Positions 11,483-24,000 of a stretch of DNA of 64,000 nt are shown here, in pieces; the first letter of the stretch is position 1; every line of letters starts with the position of its first letter. The position numbers and the translations under genes are program-made. This DNA comes from Allacma fusca (lineage: Eukaryota; Arthropoda; Collembola; Symphypleona; Sminthuridae). The stretch is taken from positions 42,581,067 through 42,645,066 of the forward strand of contig OX359245.1 in assembly GCA_947179485.1 (NCBI GenBank), written 5' to 3'. Under the pieces are notes generated by a model, which saw only the letters and a program-made list of their open reading frames with translations, did not search any database and was not told where the DNA came from.

Positions 11483-14400
11483 ATGGACCCTTCTGTGATC
11501 AAGAGTGAACCCATGAATCCCGAAAGTAATTACCTAGAGGACGTTACAGACGCAAATATAGCATTGCCTTATCCAGGCCCTAGAACACCAAGGTTGAACC
11601 ATATTTTATAAATTTTCCTCTGGCATTCTCCTTCGAATTGTATTTCAAAAAATTAGGGAAAAAAACATACCTATATTTTCCTCATAAATTCAGCTCTGGA
11701 TACTCCGGTGTCAGGTTTAATTTTCTGGTAGTTAAATAAATACTCCAGTAGCCGTAGTAGAAACACTTTGCACTTCATACGTGAAAATCGGGAAAAAATC
11801 AAACAGTATTTTTGATTAAAATAAAATGCATTTTTTATTCTCCATTTTGATGATTTTCCTTTTAGTAAAGACCGGGTGTGCAGATATATGCTTACATTGA
11901 AAATCCATAAAGTACGCTTTTACTGGGGAATCGTAGCTTATGAGTGTCATATATATTCCCGAATAACTTATTTCGCTATTGTTAAAAGAGCTTTTGGGAC
12001 CATAAATTTCCCTATGATATTTTTTCGTATTCTTATGGAATATTTTTTTATTTTGTTTTTAATTTTTAATTTTCAGAATGGATGAAATGGCTACGGTAAG
12101 TGCATATTTTGGAATTTTTAACTGATTGATGAGTCCATACGGGTCACACCCTATGAAGGGAAAACTCTTTTCACACATTGTTGATATTACACCATCTATT
12201 TCAATTTTAAAAGGATAACTGGATGTTCAACGGTTGTAATAGCTTTATTTGATAAGGTCTGTGAAAATGTAGGGGGACAGAAGGGGGACACAAATGATTT
12301 GACGCCTCTTGGGCATAAGATGGATTGAATTAAGAATTATTTGATTTCCATAATCACCGTCAATGTTTTTAGCTCACAGAGTTAAAAATTAATAATCCTT
12401 CACAGATTTTGAATTATTCAAGAGTAATAATTGATATTATTTGAAGAGATACTCTGGCAAGAATATGTTTTAATGGTAATTTGTAGGAATTTGTATGTTC
12501 TTTCGGGATTGAAACATTCTATTGATAGGTCCATACGCTGGAAATATTCGGGATGCTCATTTAACCTAATGAATAAGGTTGGGAGATGACATACAGTCAC
12601 GCAGGAGTGTAAATATTTCAAAACGTTAGTCCTGTAGTAAATGTTTGATATCCAGTCTGATATGAATGAGGCTGCGGGACACGTTGGGTTATTACATTTT
12701 GTATTTATTATTAAAATATGATACTAAAGAGATACAGAAAAGGGTACTGAGACAATTAAAAATATGTCCTCAATGCTGCGTGGATATCATCGTATAAAGG
12801 GGAAATTGATATTTTGTCCTACGTATAGTTTTTCCAAATTACCGGATCTGTCCCCATTCATTTGCTAATTATATTACAGGCAGAGTTTGACTTATTGGAC
12901 GATTGGGTATTGTGCAATGGCTGTCACGTAGTAAAAGGCATTGTGAGAAGGGGCTCTCCATATTCCTGCTCATTGAAATGCTACTTGTCTTCAAAAGCCG
13001 GTTAGTAATTAATCAAATGTTCTTTTTGGGCTAGGGCAATTTTGGAGGAGATATTATTGAGAAATAAGAACTGTTTATTAATTTGGCCTTTGTTGCACAT
13101 CCCATCTACTCGATAATATAAATGGGAGTTCAGGTCGACCCATAACCGTTTCAAGGCGGGATTATCGTACAATTACAGCACTCGTATTTTCGAATCCAGG
13201 GAAAATAGCGGTCATTGACTTTCCTCCCGCAACTGCTGTCCCAGTTGAGGTAAGATTTTAGGGCTGACTGATTGTGAGTTACACAAAGTTCTCTGTTGCA
13301 ATAGTTTTGATGTTGAGTTGTCTGCTTGTCCGTCCTCATGATAACTGCCGACATAATAATTTACCATAACACCCAATTCAAGCTTTTTTTACAGTGAGAC
13401 ATTCCCTAATGAGTCAGAGCCCTATTAATTTTGAACAAGAGCAGGTCATCTGTTTGACCTCTAGCAATTTAAATAGGTCACATTGAAATACATGCTAATG
13501 ACGGCTCCGACAAAGACGTTGTCTTAGGTACAAATGTTCCCGGACAAAACCTTTATTCATGTACTTTGGTGCTATAGTCACAGTTTCAATTTTTTCACAC
13601 AATTTTACGAAGAAGTAATAGCTAGTTTGTACTTCTATTTTGTTTTGATACTGTGATTAAAAATTCTCCTGTAATAAACATGCACTCAATAGGGCGCACG
13701 CTGGGAATTATCTAATGTGCCCACACTTGGTAAATCCTAGATCTGTTCTGGAGTTAGCAAAGTCAGATTCCTTAGGGGCCGTTCAAGTAATTCATAACGC
13801 AGTGGTAGTGGGTGGCCTAACAAACTAACGTTATGCTTTGTTACGTGCATCGGGGGGTCGTAGATCACCTTGGTACGTAACGTAATGCTTTGATGATCCT
13901 TCGTACCTCTGAAAATTAAATGACTCGCCTTTAAAGCTTCAAAGTTTACGACGAGTTGGTGGTCCTATTATAGATACAAGTAACGTAAATTTCATACATA
14001 TACGATTTTGAACAATTATCCTTGAAAACATTTGTCCATTCAAAAGCCAAATTCGCCTTAAAGATTTCAAGTATTGTGCATCATTTATTGAATTATAAAA
14101 TTTTAAATAGCACAATTTATTGCATGTGGAGCATGTTTCGAACCACTTCGGGTTATCCCGGAGGGGGATCAAGGAAGTAATTATCACGCTGTAGCTTTAA
14201 GATGTGGAAATTTACTTCATAAATTCTGTCTGACTTCATTTGTTCAAGCAATTGAAAGTATAAACGCAGGACATTATTGAATGTGTTGTACAAGGGTTTG
14301 CAGACAGTGATGATGAAGACAGTGACATTGAAGTTATTGAAAGTATTCCTGACCGGTTAAAAAGTCCATTTGTTGAATGTGAGGCTGAAGCCACAAATAA

Positions 14401-15247
14401 CCCTAGAAACTGAATAAACCTAGTTTTACCGGATGAATCGTAGTCTTTAAGCAGTCATACATATATTTAATCTAATGTATTTCCTAAAGCAGCATTAAAA
14501 AAACATGTAACGCGTTTTGTCGGGTAGGTGGTAGTTTAGTCAGCGTTACCCTAGCGTTACACCATGTGGGTGGGGGTGAAATTTTGACCAATTTTGCGTT
14601 ATGAATTACTTGAATGGCCCCTTATCCCAGCTATTCCTCTTTTCTTGGACAAAGTCTATGGGCTGTTGTGGCGTCAAAAATAATCAATTCAGTTTTTAGG
14701 GATTTCCTGGGGAAAGTTGTACAGACATCTGTAAAAAAGTCTTTCGTATGATTCCCACATGATATTAAATTCGTTTTGAGGGACGATAGTTTGCTTTGCA
14801 TCATGATATTATTATGACTGGTATTTCGTCTGACTAATGCAATCTTTGTTTTTTTCTACTACAGATACACAGAATATATGTGAAGCCCCAGACGGGTACG
14901 TGATATTTATTTCCTTTGTAATTAGTTCCATATAAATGTAGAGGTATTTACATAGATAATGAGCTCCAATGAAATGATGATGTATCTTATGAAAATAATC
15001 ACAACAATTTGTGATGTGCTGCTTTGAATAAAACGTGTATAACCTTTAGTTTTTCATCAGCACAATATGAAGAGCTACGTTGTGACTATTAATATACAAT
15101 TATATATTGTTTCTTTTCCTCGAAGAACAATAATCAGCTGGGCAAGAGGGTTCACCCGTGTTGGCTCATAGCTCGGCAGAGACTGGTCTTCCATCCGTAA
15201 CTGCGAACTTGAAAGTAAATTTAATCCCCTGTGTACCATTGCCATGA
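11483..15247 (+). CDS. Gene B, CxxC/NPG family protein (six exons)
   Basis: Exons are 11483-11592, 12077-12095, 12880-13000, 13134-13249, 14865-14895 and 15138-15247, giving 168 residues in one frame. Exon 1 begins MDPSVIKSEP, an I-K-S-E SUMO-type motif between prolines. The microexon is 19 nt. Exon 3 holds C55-x2-C58-x14-C73-x3-C77 with the conserved KGIVRRGSPYSCS core. Exon 4 is 116 nt, as in A and D, and carries LVFSNPG. Exon 5 is 31 nt (IHRIYVKPQTG). The final exon is the least certain: its acceptor ATAATCAG is preceded by a pyrimidine tract and its 35 codons do not match the W-N-P tails. B is more diverged from A than D is. Intron 4 contains Harbinger-like copy 2. Exon 1 may not be the first exon, since D and F have a separate upstream start exon. 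Confidence 0.65.
13772..14624. mobile_element. Harbinger-like element, copy 2 (847 bp), in intron 4 of gene B
   Basis: The element at 13775-14621 is flanked by TTA duplications (13772-13774, 14622-14624). I found no difference from the copy at 7008-7854, including the 82-codon minus-strand ORF (13939-14187). Near-zero divergence implies recent transposition from a common source, or gene conversion. Being intronic, it should be removed from the gene B message. Confidence 0.85.
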
Positions 15248-17017
15248 AATCGCTTAATTAATTTACAAAAATAGTAATAAATACAGAAGTGTTTGCCTGA
15301 ATTTTGTTGTGTTAAAAGATTGACTTTGACTGTCGTATTTTATTAAGTAAAACTTACGATGACTAATCTAAGAAAAAAATCGGTCTTAATCCTAAGACCC
15401 TAGGATAACATATCATATTTCTCAAAGATTTAAACCTGTTTTTTGGGATTTGAGTATGATTTAATGTAAGTATGCACATGTGCAGATATGGTGTAAAATT
15501 ATAATTCTGCGACCAAAACACTAATAGTGTATAATGGCTAATAAACTATACTTTTCTGGGTATTCTAAACCAAAATATATAAATATAATTACACATGCGT
15601 ATTACAGAATCTATTATGAATCGAGAAAATTGACGAAAAAAATCAATCGAAAAGTTAATCAGAGGATTTATAATTTTTGACCTGGAATTGAAGCCTTTGT
15701 ATATTTTAGAACATACTTGTTGCTTACATTTAATTGAAGAGAGGATTGAGCATTTTGAGTGTAACATTTTTATTTGAATTTGGATGGGTTGGATTTCGCT
15801 ATTCCTTACTTTTTAAATTGTAATTACATAAATGGATCTAAGCTATCTTTTTTTAAATTTAGATTCGGCAAGCACAATAAACCAATTCTAACGACTAAAA
15901 AATAATTTACCCTCCACCTTAATTTTCCTTCATCACTTTACCCAGGTTTTCTGGTTATCGCTTCTTTTATATGAACTTGGGGCTTATCACCCTTCTTGGG
16001 TCTAATTTATTATCGCGCATTGTCACAAAAAAATTCAGGAACAAATTGAAATTTTTCATAGCTTATTCGTATTTATTCGAGTTTTGTATTTCCAAAAAAA
16101 GAACAATGATAGTGAAATCCAAATAATCCAAATCCGCCTGCAAAAACATTTTTATATCAGATTAATAGAAATAAATTTGAAACATTAATTCAGTTTAGTT
16201 TTTAGAGTTCCCACAATTTACATGTGAATGTCAAAGACACGAATTATGGCAATAATATACAGTAATAATATTTATTGATGCATTGTAATATTACATCCTA
16301 TTCGGGATCTGGCGTCTCAACGCTAACCTTAGGAATTAGGAATCTGTGCCAGGTTCCAAAGACACTCACGCAGAAAGCCGTGCTTTCACTTCTGGTTTTT
16401 ACATTAAAAACTTAGTCCTATCAGCAACATTTAATATTAGATAGCAACATATACAGCCACTAACATTTTGATACATTTAGAAAATCTTCAAAACATGTGA
16501 ATTAAGGATCAAGAGCTATTTTGATATAAAGTACGAATTTAGGGCATTTGCGGGTAACTCAATATTTTATTATATTTTCATATTGCGATCACCAGGTTTC
16601 AATATGCGCTCTCTTAGAGTAGAATTTCTCTTTAGAATTTGTACCTTCAATTTCAACCTACTTAGACTTCTTTACGAAATCCTTACAGTTCTACATTTCA
16701 TTTAATTTTCGGAGGCCAAACGGATTGCCCAAATATCTTCAAATGAATTGCTTTCTTACGTTTTATCTAATTTACGCCTCCAAAACATTTTTATTTTCTG
16801 GTGTCATTGGTTCGACAGGTACCATGGCGACAGACAAGCAGGCAATGAGACTACCACAGAGACATTACGATATCCGCTCTTGAGTCTTTCACCTTGAGGT
16901 ATACTGGCATACATCAAAATCATGTGAACTTCACCTCTTCACCAAGTGAAGTTACTTGTTGCCTGGTAAAAAGACCACATTGTGAAGTACGCAGTCTAAC
17001 TGTGAGAACTTCAACGT
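15248..17017. other. Non-coding stretch, nothing recognised
   Basis: AT-rich DNA lies between the convergent ends of genes B and D. ORFs at 15546-15767 (minus) and 16894-17091 (plus) have no domain, and the second overlaps a mobile element. This is near the centre of the A/D inverted duplication. Confidence 0.5.
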
Positions 17018-17246
17018 TTAGGGTGTACTCACATAAAACATTTTCCTTCCGTAACCGTAAATATTTTTGTCGGCATTACGGAAGGAACTAAACGGAAACA
17101 ACATTCCAAACGCTTACGAACAGACATCTCACAATCACACTTCGTAAGTAATTACATGCGGTCTGAACTTATGTGAGAGGTCTCTCCGTAACGGAGAACA
17201 ATTTTACGTGTACGGACAAAACATGTGTTATGTCAGTACACCCTTA
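17018..17246. mobile_element. Small TTA-target MITE, copy 1
   Basis: A 223-bp element at 17021-17243 has ends GGGTGTACT and AGTACACCC and target duplication TTA at 17018-17020 and 17244-17246. A direct-orientation relative is at about 23865-24094. The interior carries repeated CCGTAA/TTACGG words (TTCCGTAACCGTAAAT, CTCCGTAACGGAG). The three-base TTA target suggests a PIF/Harbinger-type non-autonomous element. Confidence 0.75.
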
Positions 17247-17625
17247 CATACATGCCAGCCAGCGTTAAGTATAATTTCGAATTAAAACATTTATACTTAA
17301 TACGTGCACTATAATATTAACCTCTATATAAACATTTATCTCTTCGGCATATGTACATCTGTATACCTACACATTTCGCACATTGGAAAGTCAGCTGATC
17401 GCACGAATAATTATTAAATTCCAATAGTGTATATAATCACATTCAGTCTTTATACACCCACATTTAAATAAATGTACAATCAATTTTAAATTTCACATGT
17501 ACTCAACGCATGTACTCTTAAACTGTATTGTATCCAATATATAACATATCGTATTACATTTCATACCTAATATTACTTTTAATTTAACCTTATAGCGTTA
17601 TAAAATGTATTGTGACAATGATACC

Positions 17626-17710
17626 ATATCGTCGTTGAAGAGGCAAAATGATCTACATGCTATGTATTTTGTACAGCATGTAGATCATTTTGCCTCTTCA
17701 ACGACGATAT
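17626..17710. repeat. Perfect 36-bp-arm hairpin
   Basis: The left arm 17626-17661 and right arm 17675-17710 are exact reverse complements (ATATCGTCGTTGAAGAGGCA at the outer left), separated by a 13-nt loop. Perfect complementarity over 36 bp in otherwise diverged DNA suggests a recent foldback event or a constrained hairpin. It lies about 370 nt beyond the gene D stop codon on the gene D strand, so it could lie in that gene's 3' flank. Confidence 0.9.
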
Positions 17711-18075
17711 ACATATGACCATTATTCAATACATACACTAAAATTTGGACAAAAGTTTGCAATCAAATATATCCTCCATATACGCTTATATATTTTTAGA
17801 AGGAAATTACAGGCTACAATTAAGTCGATAAGTTTTTAAACAGAAACTACAACCTACATTTAAGCCTACAAAGATTTAGCATATATTTGAATAATATGTA
17901 ACAGAATCTAGCCAATCCATGAAAATAATGGAATACTAGAGTTCTCTCCCTTTAACAGCACTTAAGCACAGCAAATTAGTAAATAACCAGGAATGTACCA
18001 TGTGTGTTCCTAAGTTCAAGTTTTCCTTCTACTTCTGTTTGCAATATCTAGAAAGTCGAACAGTGGTTGCAACAA

Positions 18076-21000
18076 TCAATTATTGTAATGCGTAGGATTC
18101 CATGTTTGAAAGGTATGTGGTAATCCATACAAATCCTGTGGAGCATGTATATCTTCTGTTGAAGTCTGTTGGTTGAATCCTAAACAAAACACATTAAACA
18201 AAAGGAATCGGTAAGCTAATTTGGGGTTGCAATTACATTTTTAATATAACAGCCAAAGTAGTGTTGGGCACGTAAATAACATCCTTAGTTGGATTAAATA
18301 CCATCAAGCATCCTTTGGAGATAAACAGAAGCCAAGATAGATGTCCGAGAAAAGATATAAAATTACATAATGTACCTCTGCATCATTGAGATTTTTATTA
18401 TAATTTTCTACAAAATGCAGTTTAAACCTAACGATTATACTTATTGTTAGTTCACACAAACTTTTTACCAAACCAATTTATCCCTGAAATGGGCTAGCAT
18501 CCGGATAATTTCAAGAAACCAGTATAACAGAATGGCCTGTGTGGATTAATCAGTACATTACACGTAGAGACGAGAATGAGTCCGAGTAGAGTAAATCATC
18601 CATGGTAACTTGAACCGGTCAAATTATTCTCAGTGTACGGTGAAAGAGAACTGTTTGGGCACTCCTTTAAAATAATAATGGGGCCTACTGAAATACTGCC
18701 TCAAACAAAACCGACCCAGGTTCGATAGTGCTGTAATTATACTTTTATGTTGTTTTGTACTTGGGCTAAAAGTACAAAAGTAAGATAACTAAAATATTGT
18801 TTTGTACTCTAAGTCTTGTATTTTTTGTACTTCTATCAGATCTTGTCTGTTTTTGTCCAGTGCTCGGACTGGGTACAGAAACCGTGTACCCGTACCCAAA
18901 CCCGTACACGAATATCGGGTACTACAAAATGCTGTACCTATACCCGTACCCATACCCGAGTACCCGGGTAAATTATTTCAGTACCCGTACCCGTACCTGA
19001 AAATACAATGTAGTACCTGTACCCACAATTTACCCGTACCCGTAATGTGCCCAAAACCTGTACCCGTACCCGAGTATCTATTGTGTGTACCCGGGTATTA
19101 CTCGGGTACTGGAAGTTTTCCCGATTTAAAATCCCCGACGACATTAACCTGCCCAGCTGGAAAATTTTAATTTGTCAATTTTTTGACCTCCATTAAAAAT
19201 GTCCGGGATTTTGGGAATTTTCCCTAGGCGTTAGACATCCTATTTGAATTTTTTGAAAAAATTATTTAAGGCATTTTGTGATTTTTTTAATAAACACTGA
19301 CGAAATACAAATCCTACTACCCCAAAATAATAACTTGCTGAATGAAATTAAATATGTTCTCGCTAATTGGAATTCGGACGGATTCTTTAATACTAAACTC
19401 TCCATAACTTGCTTTTCAACTTGGAGAACAAGAAACAATTTTTTCCCCGGCTAATCGTTTACGGCTAATCGAACACTGAGTATAGAAAATGTTTTACGGA
19501 AAAATTGAGTTGATCATAATTTTTCCAAGTCAAATATTGCGGTTTCAGGAAATAAATGTGGGAGGCAATATTGAATATTCATTTTATATTACAGCTTTAT
19601 AAAACAAACATTCGTAAACTCTCTCTCACATTTATGAAGCCCAAAACGGAGATTTTCGAAAAATGCAGGCAAAATAGGACTAAAATGCAACCCCATGGAA
19701 GTTTTGAAGGACAAGTTCAGATGTCTGTCAAGTTCTTTTAACATCAAAATTATCAAGATTAATCAATGAGACTGAAATATAAATATTGCGTGCAAGGAAG
19801 TGTCATAAATACCCAGCATTGAAAAAGCCCAAATTGCCTGCATAAAATGCCTTGGCGTTTTTAAATGGGCAACCCTGGGTACTTGTAACGTTAAGAAATG
19901 GATCTGCTAATAAATGGATATTTATTCCGATCTTATCTCGTAATACGTCTTCAAATAATTGTAATGTTACGCTCCCAATGAATCTAATTAAATTGAATCC
20001 CAAGAACCTCCCGCTTGAAATTGAAAATGAACTATTTAAGTCGACAAACAGATGATTTCACTGACTCTACGCTCTATTTCTTTATTAGATTCCTTGGATG
20101 AATTATTAGAAGCGTTAGATTGCAACTACCACGTAATCATAAATGAGACGAAGCCACTTGGCTCTGTCACTAACGCAAGTATCTGTATACTACGAAATAA
20201 GCAACTCCACGGTTGGTAGGTCTTATTGCTAGCCATAGTAATCCATCCCATCAGGAATCCTTGAAGTGCCCAAAAATACTCGGGTACAGCACCCATGGGT
20301 ACAGGCATTTTACATAGTGATAGCCGTACCCATAGGGTACTACCCGAATGCCACTGAGTGAGTACCTATACCCGTACCCTTAGCTGTACCCACTTTATTG
20401 CCTAAAAACAAGAGTACCCGGGTAGTACCCGCGTACTTGCGAGTACGCAACTTCTGTACCCGGGTAGTACCCATACCTGTACCCGTACCCATTTACCCGA
20501 GTATTATCCGTACCCAGTCCGAGCACTGGTTTTTGTACAATCCATCTGAGGTTCAAGAAGGCGTTAGAAATGTACTGACGTGGAAGTTGTATTACTTCTA
20601 GAGCAGGTGGGAATTAGTGGTAGTATTTTTGCATTTTGCGTTTTTGCATCGTACAGAAACCGGACCCATGCTTATGGGTTACCTAAGGAAGCTGTACATC
20701 CAGGGTAACTGGACCTACGAAGCATCTGACGCGGCCCTTGATAAATACTGGCGGGTTGTCCGGGGTTGACAGATTGTGCTACGCTAGTCGCAACTGGCAT
20801 CTCTTGCACCACTGATTGTGGATGTTGAACTATGGAGGGAAACAAGAATTTTCAATTTTAATACTTTTTGTAATGAAGGGAACTAGCGTAGAAATTCAAT
20901 TAGATAGCTGATCCACATACTGTCCAATTTATTTAGCCTAACCTTGATTTCCAGCACCACATGAACTGATTGCTAAGCAACATTTGCCTGGTAATTATTT

Positions 21001-24000
21001 ATAACAAACAGTTATAACAAATAACTAATATGGTGAATAACGCATACCTTGAATTGAAGGTTTCAAGAAGATATTGCTGAGCTGTATTAACAAACATTTA
21101 CTGCATTAGTCAACTGAACATGTAATAATTATGATATTGTCTCTACAAGGACATTATCGCTTTAAATTGAGGTTCATGTAATGTACTTTTATAAATGTTT
21201 GTACAGTATTTCTTTAGCAAATCCCTGATAAGTTTGACTTAACTATAGCTACAATGTGTCATTCCTGAGAGTAGTCCCGTTTGCATTACAAGTCTTCCTG
21301 CTACAAATCCACAGAGTCCGCGTCAACTGTAGAGAGTATCGGCAGTGAAGCAGAAAAATGATATATAGGTGTGTTTTCGATTGATATAAAAACTGATCTG
21401 CATGAGTTTCGCCCCTATTCAAAATGATCTAGATACAGGTCTCTTTTAAAGCAAATTGAACTACGTGCAGTTTTCTCTAAACGCAGAAAGATCCAAATAT
21501 GTGTGGGGGATTTAACTTAAGTTGAGTATAAACTTACATGCTTGTCACTCTAAAGTACAACTTGAAATTATTCTAGTGTGAACTCAAGCATTGCTTAATG
21601 TGTAACTTGAAAGCTCCATTTGAACTCAATTGATGTACAATTTCAGAAACAGTGCTTCGATCGGGTCCAGTAATTTAAAAACTTGACCATGAACTTGACT
21701 TGACCATGAAACTTCAAGTAATTTTCAAGACACAACCTGAACCTAATAACTCCTCCTCGTAATAACTCGTTCCTGTAATTACTTGACTTGTCAAGTTCAA
21801 GTAATCAAGTAACTTTTCTAAGACCCGAACTTGATTAAGTAGTTAAAGTTCCAAACTTGACTTGAACTTGACTGGACCATGATTTGAAAATGAATTGTAA
21901 ATGGAAATTGGGGTCAAACAAATTCATCAAACATATCGATACAATCCTTACAAGCTGATCTCTTATAATGTACATTTACTGTATATCTGACGAGTATTAT
22001 ATGGTGTCAAGTATTATTTAATGTTCATATATGTATTTATACATATACCTATTTGAGAATTCCCAGTATACTTTTAACTTAATTTTCTATAAAGTAAACT
22101 AGTATTTACTTAATTTTAATAATATACTACAATCAACTCGCGCTATAATCCGCTCTGGTTTTGAATTTTGTCCTTTGATTTATATTACACGCAAACAAAA
22201 TACCCTGAAGATGACAAGAAATTGGATTGTGATTTGGAAATTTCGTCCATCCTTTGTGGCATGCTCAATCTAAAATTACTTGAACTTGACCATGAAATCT
22301 CAAGTTCATGTTCAAGTTTTTTTATTTGCATTACTTGACCCTAAACTTGACTTGGAGTTCAAGTAAGTTTTTCTTACTTGTACTTGAACCTGACTTGTCT
22401 TCGAATGTCATGATTAAACCGAGTACGTACTTGAATTTGACCCGAATGATTCAAGTAAAAACATTGACCTACTTGAACTTGACCCGAACTTGAACTTGAC
22501 TTGAAAACTCAAGTATTACTTGAACTTGTCCGCAGCAATGTTCAGAAAGTAATTCATATATTGCATTTATAATAAACTGTGTCTAGGTAATTTTCCTTAT
22601 AAACTTTTGTGAACAAGGGGTTCATGTTAAATTTAATTTTGATAATAATCCGAAATGTATAATTATATTTCGTTTTGATTATTCACTGATGATGTATAAG
22701 CATCCCCGTCATTTATACACCCATAGACGGAATTAAGATTGTGAAAGCATGAAAATCTTTATTTTTTACTATAACGCCCCCGGTAAACTTCCCAGCGAAG
22801 GAAATCACAATTAGGATTTAAAAGTAAATTGATTTTAACAAACCCCGGGATGCCAGTGGACGTTGTCTGATTCAGATTTTATGAAAATTGTCTGGTTCAT
22901 GCTTATAGACCAGACTATTGGTCGGGTCCAATTTTTCAAACCAGACAAATGATCTGATGCAGACGCTCGGGGCAGATCAGAGCAATAGTTTGGAACTGAC
23001 GTGTTCGAGCCAGACCAGATCAAAGATCATGGTTAAAAAAACACTTATTTTAATTAAATAAACAGGTTTCATTTAAACAATTTCAAATTTTGATATTAAA
23101 AATGTAATTTTTATCATATTCATTTATTTCCCATACTTTTGGAACCATTATCCTGGTATGGAGTAAATTGAATCCGGTATGATTCACGTTTCGAACTAGA
23201 CCATTAAAATAATATCACAAGACCGGTTACCTACCATTATAAATGCTAGACCGCTAGAATTTATAGAAAGACAACTGAAAATTAACTGAGAGAGTGAGAG
23301 TATCAGTAATTTTGCGGCAGACTTCCTATTCGGCGTATATGTATGTAGATGCGTATATTAGAAGCTCTGCGCAATCAGAAAAAAGGTCAAAATACTCACA
23401 CAAACTGAAGGTGACGCTCGGTTGGGGAATTGCAAGACAACTGTTCTCCCCGGATTCGGGAAAACTACTGTCTCCACCCACATGCGGTTTGCTCGAGTGA
23501 GAGTGATTGGCCTTCCTAGAATATCATTTATGTACAAATGCAATGAATACTGAAACACTCTTCCTTTTCAGTACGTCCAAAGTGCGGAGAATCCACTACA
23601 AGTAATTACACAAGTACTTACCGGCCTTTTTTGTACAAATATCTGCAGCAATAATTAATTATTAATGACAAAAGTACATTCTTACCCGCCTTTTTGGCCA
23701 CATAACATTTCACTGAGCAAATGTAAATGGATCCCCGTGTGATCAAACCCTTTGTTTTAAGGCACATGTTACAAACGGTCCACTCTTCCGTGGGGTCTAC
23801 ATTGTATTCTATCTGCAATGTAGCCTTTCAAGAAACGATTGACTAAATCATACGGCAAACGTTAGGGTGTACTCGTACTCACATAAAACATGTTCCTTGC
23901 ATAACCGTAAATATTTTTATCGGCATATCCGAAGGAACTAAACGGAAACAACATCCCAACCGCTTACGAACAGACGTCTCACATTCACACTTCCGTAAGT

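Noticed and set aside
7172..14187. A pair of identical 82-codon minus-strand ORFs (7172-7420 and 13939-14187) as duplicated host genes
   Set aside because: Both lie entirely inside the two copies of a Harbinger-like element and have no transposase or host domain.
18850..20536. An 8-bp target duplication for the GTACCC-word element
   Set aside because: Only seven bases (TTTTTGT) match when the full 20-bp inverted ends are used, so I report 7 bp and not 8.
18797..20601. ORFs made of repeated Y-P/V-P residues near 18800-19170 and 20398-20601
   Set aside because: They are translations of the GTACCC words of a hAT-like element, not repeat proteins.
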